From Alistipes sp. (GTDB lineage Bacteria; Bacteroidota; Bacteroidia; Bacteroidales; Rikenellaceae), in the NCBI GenBank assembly GCA_017555805.1, contig JAFZFR010000039.1, forward strand, positions 1 through 64,000: DNA of 64,000 nucleotides, read 5' to 3'. The position numbers were made by a program, and so were the translations under genes. The notes below the pieces were generated by a model. It had not been told where the DNA came from, searched no databases, and worked only from the letters and a program-made list of their open reading frames with translations. Shown piece after piece: positions 25,207 through 33,565 of the stretch (position 1 is its first letter; each line of letters starts with the position of its first letter).

Positions 25207-25214
25207 TACTTTTG
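25207..25214 (+). promoter_or_regulatory. TAnnTTTG promoter box for proS
   Basis: TACTTTTG lies 64 bases before the proS start. No clean TTTG upstream at the right spacing, so the call rests on the -7 box and position. Confidence 0.5.
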
Positions 25215-25278
25215 TCTTTTGGGACAAGAGCGACCATTTTTTTGCTCCACCAACGAGAAAAAAAGATACAAAAAAGAT

Positions 25279-26763
25279 ATGGCAGTAGAACTTAAAGACT
25301 TAACCAAAGTAGAGGACAACTACTCGAAATGGTACAACGAGCTTGTGGTGAAGGCAGGCTTGGCAGAAAATTCGGCTGTAAGAGGATGTATGGTCATCAA
25401 GCCTTACGGCTACGCTATTTGGGAGAAGATGCAGCGCGTGTTGGACGATATGTTCAAGGCGACAGGTCACGAGAATGCTTACTTCCCGCTCTTTATCCCC
25501 AAGTCATTCTTCTCGCGTGAGGCTTCGCATGTCGAGGGCTTCGCGAAGGAGTGCGCCGTGGTGACTCACTACCGCTTGATGAACAACCCCGAGGGCGAGG
25601 GTATCGTTGTCGATCCATCGGCTCGCCTCGAGGAGGAACTTATCGTGCGTCCTACATCGGAGACTATCATCTGGAACACCTATAAGAACTGGATTACATC
25701 ATACCGCGATCTCCCAATCCTTTGCAACCAGTGGGCAAATGTTGTTCGTTGGGAGATGCGTACCCGCCTCTTCCTGCGTACGGCAGAGTTCTTGTGGCAG
25801 GAGGGTCACACCGCTCACGCTACCCGCGAGGAGGCCGAGGCAGAGGCATTGAAGATGGTGAATGTATATCGCGACTTCGCCGAGAAGTGGATGGGTGTGC
25901 CAGTAGTTGTTGGTCACAAGTCACCAAACGAGCGCTTCGCAGGTGCCGAGGATACCCTCACAATCGAGGCTTTGATGCAGGATGGTAAGGCTCTCCAGAG
26001 CGGTACATCTCACTTCCTTGGTCAGAACTTCGCCAAGGCGTTCGATGTGACCTACACCACCAAGGAGGGTAAGCAGGAGTATGTATGGGCAACATCGTGG
26101 GGCGTCTCTACACGCTTGATGGGTGCTTTGATTATGGCTCACTCTGACAACAACGGTCTTGTGTTGCCTCCAAAACTCGCTCCTATCCAGGTTGCTATGG
26201 TGCCTATCTACAAGGGCGACGAGCAGTTGAAGGAGATGACCGAGAAGTTGGAGTCTATCGCTGCCGACCTTCGCGCCAAGGGCGTGTCGGTTAAGGTTGA
26301 TGCCCGCGACAATGTTCGCTCTGGTTTCAAGTTCGCCGAGTATGAGTTGAAGGGTGTACCAGTACGCCTCGCGCTCGGTCCACGCGACTTGCAGAACGGC
26401 ACTATCGAGGTGGCTCGCCGCGACACCCTCACAAAGGAGGTTGTATCACAGGAGGGTATTGCAGACTACATAGTTTCCCTGCTCGACCAAATCCAAGAAA
26501 ACATCTTCCAGAAGGCGCTCAACTACCGCAACTCGATGATTACCGAGGTGAACACCTGGGAGGAGTTTGTTGAGGTGCTCGACACAAAGGGCGGTTTCGT
26601 ATCGGCTCACTGGGACGGCACGCCAGAGACCGAGGTGGCTATCAAGGAGGCTACCAAGGCGACCATCCGCTGTATTCCTTTGGATGCTGTGGACGAGGAG
26701 GGCAAGTGTATCTTCACTGGCAAGCCATCGGCTCGCCGCGTACTCTTTGCGAGAAGTTACTAA
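25279..26763 (+). CDS. proS: Prolyl-tRNA synthetase, short archaeal/eukaryote-like form
   Basis: A 494-residue class II synthetase that charges tRNA-Pro. Class II motif 2 ([27 protein letters not shown]) and motif 3 (LALGPRDL with the preceding C-terminal catalytic part) are clear. It has the size and style of the archaeal-type ProRS and, from length and sequence, no inserted editing domain between motifs 2 and 3. The start [10 protein letters not shown] is chosen over a longer frame beginning at 25219, which runs through the promoter. A separate editing protein is encoded at 36206-36709. prfA follows 38 bases later. Confidence 0.95.
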   Translation: MAVELKDLTKVEDNYSKWYNELVVKAGLAENSAVRGCMVIKPYGYAIWEKMQRVLDDMFKATGHENAYFPLFIPKSFFSREASHVEGFAKECAVVTHYRLMNNPEGEGIVVDPSARLEEELIVRPTSETIIWNTYKNWITSYRDLPILCNQWANVVRWEMRTRLFLRTAEFLWQEGHTAHATREEAEAEALKMVNVYRDFAEKWMGVPVVVGHKSPNERFAGAEDTLTIEALMQDGKALQSGTSHFLGQNFAKAFDVTYTTKEGKQEYVWATSWGVSTRLMGALIMAHSDNNGLVLPPKLAPIQVAMVPIYKGDEQLKEMTEKLESIAADLRAKGVSVKVDARDNVRSGFKFAEYELKGVPVRLALGPRDLQNGTIEVARRDTLTKEVVSQEGIADYIVSLLDQIQENIFQKALNYRNSMITEVNTWEEFVEVLDTKGGFVSAHWDGTPETEVAIKEATKATIRCIPLDAVDEEGKCIFTGKPSARRVLFARSY

Positions 26764-26801
26764 TCAGCCCAAACAACTGAAAATCAAACAGAACAGATAT
26801 T

Positions 26802-27890
26802 ATGGCAGACAATTCAATACTTATCCGTCTTGACGGTTTGAAACTCAAGTATGAGGAGACAGGTCAGAAACTCACCGACCCTGAAGTAATCGCCGATGTG
26901 AAGCAGTTTGTTCAACTCACAAAGGAGTACAAGGAGTTGGAGCCAATCATCGAGACCTCGGAGCGTTACCGCACCGCTATCGCCAACCTCGCCGAGGCGA
27001 AGGACATCCTCGCCAACGACAAGGACGAGGAGATGCGCGAGATGGCTCGTATGGAGATTGCCGAGTTGGAGCCTGCGCTGGTGCAGATGGAGGAGGAGAT
27101 TAAACTCCTGCTCATCCCCAAGGACCCACAGGACGACAAGAACGCAATCCTCGAGATTCGTGGCGGTACAGGTGGCGACGAGGCGGCTATCTTCGCTGGC
27201 GACCTGCTGCGTATGTACACCAAGTATATCGAGTCGAAGGGCTGGCGTTATGAGATTACCTCATTCTCTGACGGTGCTGCGGGCGGCTACAAGGAGGTCG
27301 TGCTGAAGGTTACGGGTCAGAGCGTCTATGGTACGCTGAAGTATGAGTCGGGCGTGCACCGCGTGCAGCGTGTGCCACAGACCGAGACACAGGGTCGTGT
27401 ACACACCTCGGCGGCTTCGGTGGCAGTGTTGCCCGAGGCGGAGGAGTTCGATGTTGAAATCTCGATGAACGACATCCGTAAGGATATCTTCTGTGCGTCA
27501 GGTCCTGGTGGTCAGTCGGTTAATACAACCTACTCGGCTATCCGCCTCACCCACATCCCAACGGGTATCGTTGTGCAGTGTCAGGACCAGAAGTCGCAGT
27601 TAAAGAACTTCGACAAGGCATTCGAGGAGTTGCGTACCCGCGTCTTTAACCTCGAGTACTCGAAGTACCTCGACGAGATTGCATCAAAGCGTAAGACAAT
27701 GGTATCTACGGGTGACCGCTCGGCAAAGATTCGTACCTACAACTACCCACAGGGACGCATCACCGACCACCGTATCAACTACACTATCTACAACCTTTCG
27801 GCATTTATGGATGGCGACATTCAGGACTGCATCGACCACTTGATCGTTGCCGAGAACGCCGAGCGTCTGAAGGAGAGCGAGTTGGCATAG
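26802..27890 (+). CDS. prfA: Peptide chain release factor 1
   Basis: A 362-residue RF1 that reads UAA and UAG stops. It has the GGQ hydrolysis motif at residues 236-238 (GPGGQSVNTTYSAIRLTHIPTG), the RF1-type PxT codon-recognition tripeptide (Pro-Gln-Thr in RVQRVPQTETQGRVHTSA), and the N-terminal coiled-coil domain. The length is standard. A strong intrinsic terminator lies 23 bases after the stop. Confidence 0.97.
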   Translation: MADNSILIRLDGLKLKYEETGQKLTDPEVIADVKQFVQLTKEYKELEPIIETSERYRTAIANLAEAKDILANDKDEEMREMARMEIAELEPALVQMEEEIKLLLIPKDPQDDKNAILEIRGGTGGDEAAIFAGDLLRMYTKYIESKGWRYEITSFSDGAAGGYKEVVLKVTGQSVYGTLKYESGVHRVQRVPQTETQGRVHTSAASVAVLPEAEEFDVEISMNDIRKDIFCASGPGGQSVNTTYSAIRLTHIPTGIVVQCQDQKSQLKNFDKAFEELRTRVFNLEYSKYLDEIASKRKTMVSTGDRSAKIRTYNYPQGRITDHRINYTIYNLSAFMDGDIQDCIDHLIVAENAERLKESELA

Positions 27891-27912
27891 TGCCCGCGTT
27901 ACATATTGATTA

Positions 27913-27949
27913 ATAGGTCGCGACCGAGGGGTAGCGACCTATTTTTTTT
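27913..27949 (+). terminator. Intrinsic terminator after prfA
   Basis: ATAGGTCGC and GCGACCTAT form a 9-bp stem with a 12-base loop, followed by a run of eight T. Confidence 0.9.
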
Positions 27950-27987
27950 ATTCAAAATTCAAAATTCAAGATTCAAAATTATATATC

Positions 27988-28067
27988 GTCATTCCACATT
28001 TTCACATCTTGTAACATTCGCAAAAGAGAATTAGGGTGTAAGTGAAAATGAATGGAATCTACCTTTG
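27988..28067 (+). promoter_or_regulatory. Family C palindrome with promoter box, copy C4
   Basis: GTCATTCCACATTTTCAC pairs with GTGAAAATGAATGGAAT, then TACCTTTG at 28060-28067. Compared with C2/C3, both arms have changed together (CCGA/TCGG to TCAC/GTGA). xseA, 280 bases on, also has its own promoter. Confidence 0.7.
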
Positions 28068-28108
28068 TTGAATAGTTCAGCGGCAAAATAGAATAGCGAT
28101 GAGAAAAT

Positions 28109-28179
28109 TTATCTTCGGGGGCGGGTGGGGGTGACGCGCTCTGCGCGTTACGCCCCCGAAGATACGGGCGTAACGCCCG
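28109..28179. repeat. Family B double hairpin, copy B6
   Basis: TTATCTTCGGGGGCG...CGCCCCCGAAGATA with inner GACGCG..CGCGTTAC, followed by the second hairpin CGGGCGTTA-type (CGGGCG TAA CGCCCG). Confidence 0.85.
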
Positions 28180-28296
28180 TTCTCCATTCAACTTGCAAAG
28201 AGAGAAAAACGAGGCTCATTTGTGGTCAAAAGCAGACAAAAAGAATTTTCAATTCTTAATATCCCGATTAAATCCCTCATAATTCATCCCTTCATT

Positions 28297-28328
28297 TTTG
28301 AAAACTTAATTTATAAATCGTATATTTG
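28297..28328 (+). promoter_or_regulatory. Bacteroidota promoter of xseA
   Basis: TTTG at 28297-28300, exactly 20 bases, then TATATTTG at 28321-28328. The xseA ATG is 18 bases downstream. This is the cleanest example of the host promoter in the window. Confidence 0.8.
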
Positions 28329-28346
28329 TAAATTAGAACAAATGTT

Positions 28347-29594
28347 ATGACTTCGCAAAGAGCACATATCACCCTCAAGGAGTTGCAGCAGCAGATTAAG
28401 GCGGCTGTTGAGCACTCGTTGCCGCTGCCCCAGTGGGTGGTGGCCGAGGTGGCGGAGTTGAAGGTCAATTACTCGGGTCACTGCTATCTGGAACTCGTCG
28501 AGAAGAGCGAGCCCAAGCGCGGCGGCTCCTCGACCCCAGCGGCGCAGGCGCGTGGCGTCATCTGGCGCAGCCAGTGGGCTATGCTATCGCCCTATTTCCG
28601 CGCGCAGACGGGTTCCGACCTTGCGGTGGGTATGAAGATTCTGGCAAAGGTGATGGTGTCGTACCACGAACTCTACGGACTCTCGTTGCAGATTACCGAC
28701 ATCGACCCCGCCTACACTCTGGGCGAGGTGGAGCGCCAGAAGCAGATGACCATCGCCCAACTCAAGGCCGACGGCGTGTGGGATATGAACCGCGAACAGC
28801 CTATGCCCTACCTTGTGCAGCGCATTGCGGTGGTGTCGAGTGCGGCGGCGGCTGGCTACCGCGACTTTGTGAACGAACTATCGGCGGGCGGCTACGCCTT
28901 CCGTTGCGACCTCTACGATGCGGTGGTGCAGGGCGCGGGTGCCGAGGAGTCCATCTGTGCGGCACTCGACGAGGTGGCGCTCAAGCAGGAGCAGTACGAT
29001 GCGGTGGTGCTTATCCGCGGTGGCGGCTCGGCAAGCGATTTGAGTTGTTTCAATGCCTACAGGCTCTGCTCCTATGTCGCACAGTTCCCTCTGCCCGTGC
29101 TGACGGGTATCGGTCACGATAAGGACACCAGCGTGGCGGATATGGTGGCTCATACGCCTCTCAAGACCCCAACGGCGGTGGCGGCGTGGCTGGTGGACAG
29201 GATGGAGCGCATCGAGGGTTGGCTCGCGGAGATGTCCACCCAACTGGCGAGGTTGGCGGGCGAGGCGACCAAGCGCGAGGAACTGAAGTTGGAAGCCCTC
29301 GCGGCGGAGATAAAACTCCACGCCACAACATACTGCCAGCGTGCCGAGGGCCGTTTGGATGTTATGCGCGAGCAGTTGCACGCCCTCATAGAGCGCCGTC
29401 TGGAGCGCGAGCGAAACCGACTGGAGGTTGCCGAGCGCAGCATCGAGGCACTCTCGCCCAAGCGCATTATGCAACTGGGCTTTGCGGTGGTGCGTAGCGG
29501 CGGCAAGGCGCTCACATCGGTAGGCTCGGCAAAGCAGGGTGACGAGGTCGAGATTGAGTTGATGGACGGAACAATAAAAGCAAGAGTAGAATAG
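28347..29594 (+). CDS. xseA: Exodeoxyribonuclease VII large subunit
   Basis: A 415-residue XseA that, with XseB, degrades single-stranded DNA to oligonucleotides. It has an N-terminal OB-fold (about 1-110; LPQWVVAEVAELKVNYSGHCYLELVE), the catalytic domain with IAVVSSAAAAGYRDFVNEL and AVVLIRGGGSASDL, and GIGHDKDTSVADMVAHTPLKTPTAVAAWL. A C-terminal coiled coil binds XseB. It reads directly into xseB after 7 bases. Confidence 0.96.
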   Translation: MTSQRAHITLKELQQQIKAAVEHSLPLPQWVVAEVAELKVNYSGHCYLELVEKSEPKRGGSSTPAAQARGVIWRSQWAMLSPYFRAQTGSDLAVGMKILAKVMVSYHELYGLSLQITDIDPAYTLGEVERQKQMTIAQLKADGVWDMNREQPMPYLVQRIAVVSSAAAAGYRDFVNELSAGGYAFRCDLYDAVVQGAGAEESICAALDEVALKQEQYDAVVLIRGGGSASDLSCFNAYRLCSYVAQFPLPVLTGIGHDKDTSVADMVAHTPLKTPTAVAAWLVDRMERIEGWLAEMSTQLARLAGEATKREELKLEALAAEIKLHATTYCQRAEGRLDVMREQLHALIERRLERERNRLEVAERSIEALSPKRIMQLGFAVVRSGGKALTSVGSAKQGDEVEIELMDGTIKARVE

Positions 29595-29601
29595 TTAAGA
29601 T

Positions 29602-29793
29602 ATGGAGAATAAGCAACTTACATACAACGAGGCTATTGCCGAGATTGAGCAGATTATCTCTCGCCTGCGCTCCGAGCAGACGGGCGTGGATGCCCTGGCG
29701 TCGGAACTGAAGCGAGCAACGGAACTCATCAACTGCTGCAAGGCGCAGTTGCGTGATGTGGAGGCTACGGTGAAAAAGCAGATGGAGGAGTAA
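29602..29793 (+). CDS. xseB: Exodeoxyribonuclease VII small subunit
   Basis: A 63-residue helical hairpin protein: LTYNEAIAEIEQIISRLRSEQTGVDALASELKRATELI is the standard XseB pattern. It has no activity alone and is bound by the coiled coil of XseA. It is flanked by xseA (7 bases) and a methyltransferase gene (1 base), so all are co-transcribed. Confidence 0.95.
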   Translation: MENKQLTYNEAIAEIEQIISRLRSEQTGVDALASELKRATELINCCKAQLRDVEATVKKQMEE

Positions 29794-29794
29794 G

Positions 29795-30583
29795 ATGAAA
29801 CGACTGATAAAACTAATCCTCAACACCATCCCCCGACCCCTGCTGCAACGCATCGCGGGGTGGGCGGTGCCCATCGTGGGTCTGCTCTATGTGGGCAAGG
29901 GCAAGGAGTGCCCTGTGTGCGGTTGTCGCCGCCGCAAGTTCCTCCCTTACGGCTATGTCAGCCAGCGCGAGAACGCCCTCTGTCCCAACTGCTTGGCTCT
30001 GGAGCGCCACCGTCTGCTGTGGCTGTGGCTGCTGCGCGAGAGCGACCTGGGTCGTGGCGCTATGGCTCTGCCGAGACTGCTGCACATCGCCCCCGAGGTG
30101 GCGCTGATGCGTAAGCTCAGGAAGATGTACGCCCGTGAGGCGGAGCGCTATGTGACCGCCGATCTGGAGAGCCCCTTGGCTGATATCCACTTCGATGTCC
30201 AGCAGATACCGCTTGCTGATGGCTCGTTTGACACCATCATCTGCAACCACATTCTGGAGCATGTTGAGGATGACGGCAAGGCTCTGCGTGAGTTGTTCCG
30301 CGTGATGAAGCCCAACGGCTGGGGCGTGATTCTCTCGCCTGTGGATGAGAGCCGCGCGACCACCTTCGAGGATGACTCCATCACCGACCCCGACGAGCGC
30401 ACGCGCATCTTCGGTCAGTATGACCACCGCCGAATCTATGGTCGCGACTACGCCGCAAGGCTTGAGGCGGCGGGCTTCGAGGTTGCAGTGATTGACTACC
30501 GCGAGGCTTTTACAGCCAAGGAGCAGGCGCTGTATGCCCTGCCTGACGAGAAATTGTATATTGTTCATAAACCGCTATATTAG
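29795..30583 (+). CDS. Class I SAM-dependent methyltransferase with N-terminal Cys cluster
   Basis: A 262-residue protein. A zinc-ribbon-like module at about residues 32-66 has two Cys pairs (ECPVCGC and LCPNC). The methyltransferase fold follows: LLHIAPEVALMRKL (SAM loop variant), VTADLESPLADIHFDVQQIPLADGSFDTIICNHILEHVEDDGKALRELFRVMKPNGW is the methyltransferase_11 signature. The substrate is unknown; in other Bacteroidota such proteins are often near sugar or wall genes. The start is one base after the xseB stop. Confidence 0.85.
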   Translation: MKRLIKLILNTIPRPLLQRIAGWAVPIVGLLYVGKGKECPVCGCRRRKFLPYGYVSQRENALCPNCLALERHRLLWLWLLRESDLGRGAMALPRLLHIAPEVALMRKLRKMYAREAERYVTADLESPLADIHFDVQQIPLADGSFDTIICNHILEHVEDDGKALRELFRVMKPNGWGVILSPVDESRATTFEDDSITDPDERTRIFGQYDHRRIYGRDYAARLEAAGFEVAVIDYREAFTAKEQALYALPDEKLYIVHKPLY

Positions 30584-30591
30584 AGTAAGTT

Positions 30592-32808
30592 ATGAGTGAT
30601 GTGTTAAAGAAATACGGTGCGCTGCGCTCCTATGTCGCATCCACCTTCTCAACCACCACCCAGGAGTGTGTGGACAAAGCCCTGATATTCGCCGAGGAGC
30701 GAATGCGAGGCTACCTGCGTTATGACGGCACGCCGCTGTTCGACCACGATGTGGCCGTGGCGGAGATTGTGGCGAAGGAGATTGGTCTGGGCCGTAACTC
30801 GACGGTTGCCGCCATCCTGCACGATGTGATGCGTATTGCGAGCAAGGAGCATCCCGAGCAGGTGGACGACCTCTCGCGCCTTATCCGCAAGGAGTTTGGC
30901 GAGCCTGTGCTGGGCATCATCGTGGGTCTGTGTAAGATTTCCAACATCAAACTCAAAATATCGAAGGAGCAGGCCGACGACTTCCGCGATATGATTGTCA
31001 GTTACTCGGAGGACCCCCGCGTCATCCTCATCAAGTTGGCCGATAGGCTGGAGGTTATGCGTAATCTGCAAATCTTCCCGCCCGAGAAGCGTAGCAAGAA
31101 GAGTTGGGAGAGCCTCAACCTCTACGCCCAGATTGCCCACAAGTTGGGTCTTTACGCGCTGAAGAGCGAGTTGGAGGATTTGGCGCTTAAGTGGCTGGAG
31201 AACAAGGACTACGAATATATCTGCCGCCGTCTGGAGGAGACCGAGAGCGAGCGACAGACCTTCATCTCGCGCTTCCTTGTCCCCATCAAGGAGAAACTCA
31301 AGGGCGTGGCAAACCTCAACTACCATATCAAGAGCCGCACCAAGTCGGTCTATTCCATCTGGAGCAAGATGCGTAAGCAGAATGTAGGCTTCGAGGGTGT
31401 TTACGACATCTTCGCCCTGCGTATCATCATCGACTGCCCACCCGAGTTGGAGAAGCAACTCTGCTGGACGGTCTATTCCGTTGTGTCCGACTGCTACACC
31501 CCCAACCCCAAGCGTATGCGCGACTGGGTGACCATCCCCAAGAAGAACGGCTACGAGTCGCTCCACACCACCGTCTCGGCGGGCGGAGGACGCTGGGTAG
31601 AGATACAGATTCGCACCGAGCGAATGGATGCCGTCGCAGAGCGAGGTATTGCGGCGCACTGGCGCTACAAGGGTGTCAATCAGGGCGCACAGACCTCCGA
31701 GCAGTGGCTGGGTCGTCTGCGTGAGGCGCTCGAGGAGACCACCCACTCGCTGGCAAAGCGTTTCGATGCGAAGCCCTCTACGGGCGAGATATTTGTCTTT
31801 ACGCCCAATGGCGACATCCGCAAACTGCCCGAGGGTGCTACGGTGCTGGACTTCGCCTTCGACATCCACACCAACCTGGGCGCAACCTGCACGGGCGGTA
31901 AGGTGAACAACCGCGCTGTGCCTATCCGCGAGGTGTTGCGTAACGGCGACATCGTCGAGGTGATGACCCAGAAGAACCAGACCCCCAAGGCGGACTGGCT
32001 CTCGTTCTGCGTCACCTCGAAGGCACGCACACGCATCAAGTCCTACATCCGCGAGGAGCAGTTGAAGTATGCCCGTATGGGTCGCGAGGAGTTGGAGCGC
32101 AAACTCAAGAACTGGAAGATTAACCTGCCCATTGACGAGGTCGTGGCGTACCTCTGCCGCACGCTCAAGGTGCGTACGGGTCGCGAGTTGCACTCGATGA
32201 TTGCCCTCCAGAAACTCGACTTCATCACTATCAAGGAGATTCTCAACCGCTGGCTCTCGGGTCAGGCGGACGAGGAGCGCCGCGCGGCAGCCGCCGAGGC
32301 GGATAAGAAGAAGGAGGAGAGCAAGTTGAGCGATGCCCCCTCGCGCCGTTCGAGTGATGCGCTGGTCATCGACGATAAGATTAACAACATCGAATACAAA
32401 CTGGCCAGGTGCTGTAACCCAATCAAGGGCGACGCCATCTTCGGCTTTGTGACCATCGCGTCGGGTATCACCATCCACCGCACCGACTGCCCCAACGCAG
32501 CCCGCCTGAAGGAGAACTACCCCTACCGCATTATGGAGGCGCAGTGGCGCAACAATGCCGACGGCTCGTTCCGCGCGAATATCTCAATCGTGGCGCACGA
32601 CATCCCAGGCGTGGCAAACCAGATTACGGAGGTCATCACCCGCGAACTGAAACTCAACATCCGCGGACTTAACTTCTTCTCGCGTGGCGACGGCACCGCC
32701 GCAGGCACAGTGAGTGTCGAGGTGCCAAGTGCCGCTGTGGTGGATATGCTAATCCACGCCATCACCCGCGTGAAAGGCGTCCAGAGGGCATATAGAATGA
32801 AGAATTAA
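30592..32808 (+). CDS. RelA/SpoT family (p)ppGpp synthetase, probably synthetase-only
   Basis: A 738-residue long RSH protein. An HD domain with His77-Asp78 is present, but the usual HDxxED reads HDVMRI and the DRLHNMRT box reads DRLEVMRN, so hydrolase activity is doubtful. The synthetase domain is well preserved (RTKSVYSIWSKM, DIFALRIIID, GYESLHTTV, EIQIRTERMDAVAERGIAAHWRYKG), as are the TGS domain (EIFVFTPNGDIRKLPEGATVLDFAF) and the C-terminal ACT domain. It therefore looks like the RelA-like of the two RSH types in Bacteroidota. It follows the methyltransferase gene by 8 bases. Confidence 0.9.
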   Translation: MSDVLKKYGALRSYVASTFSTTTQECVDKALIFAEERMRGYLRYDGTPLFDHDVAVAEIVAKEIGLGRNSTVAAILHDVMRIASKEHPEQVDDLSRLIRKEFGEPVLGIIVGLCKISNIKLKISKEQADDFRDMIVSYSEDPRVILIKLADRLEVMRNLQIFPPEKRSKKSWESLNLYAQIAHKLGLYALKSELEDLALKWLENKDYEYICRRLEETESERQTFISRFLVPIKEKLKGVANLNYHIKSRTKSVYSIWSKMRKQNVGFEGVYDIFALRIIIDCPPELEKQLCWTVYSVVSDCYTPNPKRMRDWVTIPKKNGYESLHTTVSAGGGRWVEIQIRTERMDAVAERGIAAHWRYKGVNQGAQTSEQWLGRLREALEETTHSLAKRFDAKPSTGEIFVFTPNGDIRKLPEGATVLDFAFDIHTNLGATCTGGKVNNRAVPIREVLRNGDIVEVMTQKNQTPKADWLSFCVTSKARTRIKSYIREEQLKYARMGREELERKLKNWKINLPIDEVVAYLCRTLKVRTGRELHSMIALQKLDFITIKEILNRWLSGQADEERRAAAAEADKKKEESKLSDAPSRRSSDALVIDDKINNIEYKLARCCNPIKGDAIFGFVTIASGITIHRTDCPNAARLKENYPYRIMEAQWRNNADGSFRANISIVAHDIPGVANQITEVITRELKLNIRGLNFFSRGDGTAAGTVSVEVPSAAVVDMLIHAITRVKGVQRAYRMKN

Positions 32809-32819
32809 CAACCTAATAT

Positions 32820-32875
32820 GTCGTGCCACGATGGGCTTTAGCCCAGCGGTTGGCTTCCTCGGGGAGGTGACATAA
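32820..32875 (+). repeat. Family A hairpin, copy A3, left flank of the GIY-YIG gene
   Basis: GTCGTGCCACGATGGGCTTT then AGCCCAGCGGTTGGCTTCCTCGGGG. GGGCT/AGCCC is the inner stem. It matches 33169-33216 in the same orientation with only a few changes, so the two form direct repeats around the gene. The tail GGGGAGGTGAC looks like a collapsed second half. Confidence 0.85.
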
Positions 32876-32888
32876 AAAGTTGAAAACA

Positions 32889-33164
32889 ATGGAGCGTGCT
32901 TATGTATATATGCTGACAAATTTCTATCATACAGTACTTTATACTGGTGTGACAAGTAATTTGCAAAAAAGAATAAATGAGCATAGGAATAAATCGTTAG
33001 GAGGTTTTTCTGCTCGTTATAATCTCAATATTGTTGTGTATTATGAGCAACTGCCCAATATAATGGCTGCTATTGAGCGCGAGAAGCAGATTAAAAGATT
33101 ATCGCGCCACAGAAAAGAGTTGATAATAAATAGAGTTAATCCTAATTGGGATAATTTACTATAA
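32889..33164 (+). CDS. Small GIY-YIG nuclease family protein, repeat-flanked and AT-rich
   Basis: A 91-residue protein, about the size of the UPF0213/COG2827 class. The GIY-YIG core reads YVYML...VLYTGVT; it continues with Lys/Arg (LQKRINEHR), an IEREKQIKRLSRHRKELIINRVNP tail and Glu/Asn residues as in these nucleases. The fold cuts DNA with one metal ion; targets of this class are not established. The ATG at 32889 is preferred over an upstream TTG. It is far more AT-rich than relA and yihY around it, lies between two direct repeats (32820 and 33169) and is followed by two more hairpins, suggesting a recently moved cassette. Confidence 0.85.
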   Translation: MERAYVYMLTNFYHTVLYTGVTSNLQKRINEHRNKSLGGFSARYNLNIVVYYEQLPNIMAAIEREKQIKRLSRHRKELIINRVNPNWDNLL

Positions 33165-33168
33165 ATAT

Positions 33169-33216
33169 GTCATGCCACGATGGGCTTTAGCCCAGCGGTT
33201 GGCATCCTCGGGGGGT
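33169..33216 (+). repeat. Family A hairpin, copy A4, right flank of the GIY-YIG gene
   Basis: GTCATGCCACGATGGGCTTT then AGCCCAGCGGTTGGCATCCTCGG. Outer ATGCC pairs with GGCAT and inner GGGCT with AGCCC. It begins 4 bases after the GIY-YIG stop codon. Confidence 0.87.
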
Positions 33217-33240
33217 GGATGTTAGGCTGTTGAGTTTACG

Positions 33241-33281
33241 GGAGGATCCCCATCGCCTTGCTATGCAAGTCGGGGGATGAC
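33241..33281 (-). repeat. Family A hairpin, copy A5, inverted relative to A4
   Basis: GGAGGATCCCC...GGGGGATGAC, the reverse complement of the left half of A2. Homology to A2 extends outward to about 33318 (TTTGATAACAACACAAAACG). With A4 it makes an inverted pair like A1 and A2. Confidence 0.85.
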
Positions 33282-33329
33282 GATTTGATAACAACACAAA
33301 ACGAGATAATTCCGTTGAATTTTGAATTT

Positions 33330-33376
33330 TAACCCACCGCAAGGGTGGCTTTTCGCTGCCCCGCCGCCGAAGATAA
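33330..33376. repeat. Degenerate hairpin shared with 48597-48640
   Basis: AACCCACCGCAAGGGTGGC then TTTTCGCTGC, ending in GCCGAAGATAAA of family B. The same AACCCACCGCAAGGGTGGC word occurs inverted at 48619-48640. The main family B palindrome is incomplete. Confidence 0.6.
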
Positions 33377-33406
33377 ATGTTGCGAAAAGAGAAAAATATA
33401 AATATC

Positions 33407-33486
33407 GTCATTCCACATTTTCACATCTTGTAACTTTTGAAAAAGGTGTAAAGGGTAAAAGTGAAAATGAATGGAATCTACCTTTG
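33407..33486 (+). promoter_or_regulatory. Family C palindrome with promoter box, copy C5
   Basis: GTCATTCCACATTTTCAC pairs with GTGAAAATGAATGGAAT; TACCTTTG is at 33479-33486. It is 113 bases before yihY, with hairpin A6 in between. The arms are as in C4. Confidence 0.72.
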
Positions 33487-33527
33487 TTGAAAAGTTGGTA
33501 GAAATAGAGAATAGTAATTAACGCAAA

Positions 33528-33565
33528 GGAGGATTGCCACGCTCATTACATTCGCTCGCAATGAC
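33528..33565 (-). repeat. Family A hairpin, copy A6
   Basis: GGAGGATTGCCACGCTCATT then ACATTCGCTCGCAATGAC. ATTGC pairs with GCAAT, and GAGCG/CGCTC type stems lie inside. Its reverse complement begins GTCATTGCGAGCG, a widespread dispersed-repeat start. Confidence 0.8.

Larger units (their letters stand above)
27950..28346. other. Intergenic stretch between prfA and xseA
   Basis: Filled with an ATTCAAAATTC tract (27951-27980), family C (27988-28067), family B (28109-28179) and the xseA promoter (28297-28328). No gene is supported. Confidence 0.75.

Noticed and set aside
25219..25278. Twenty extra N-terminal residues of ProRS
   Set aside because: They lie in the region just after the promoter box and are not family-like; MAVELKDL is the normal start.
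33330..33376. Additional complete family B element
   Set aside because: Only one edge of the palindrome is present, so it is listed as a degenerate piece.
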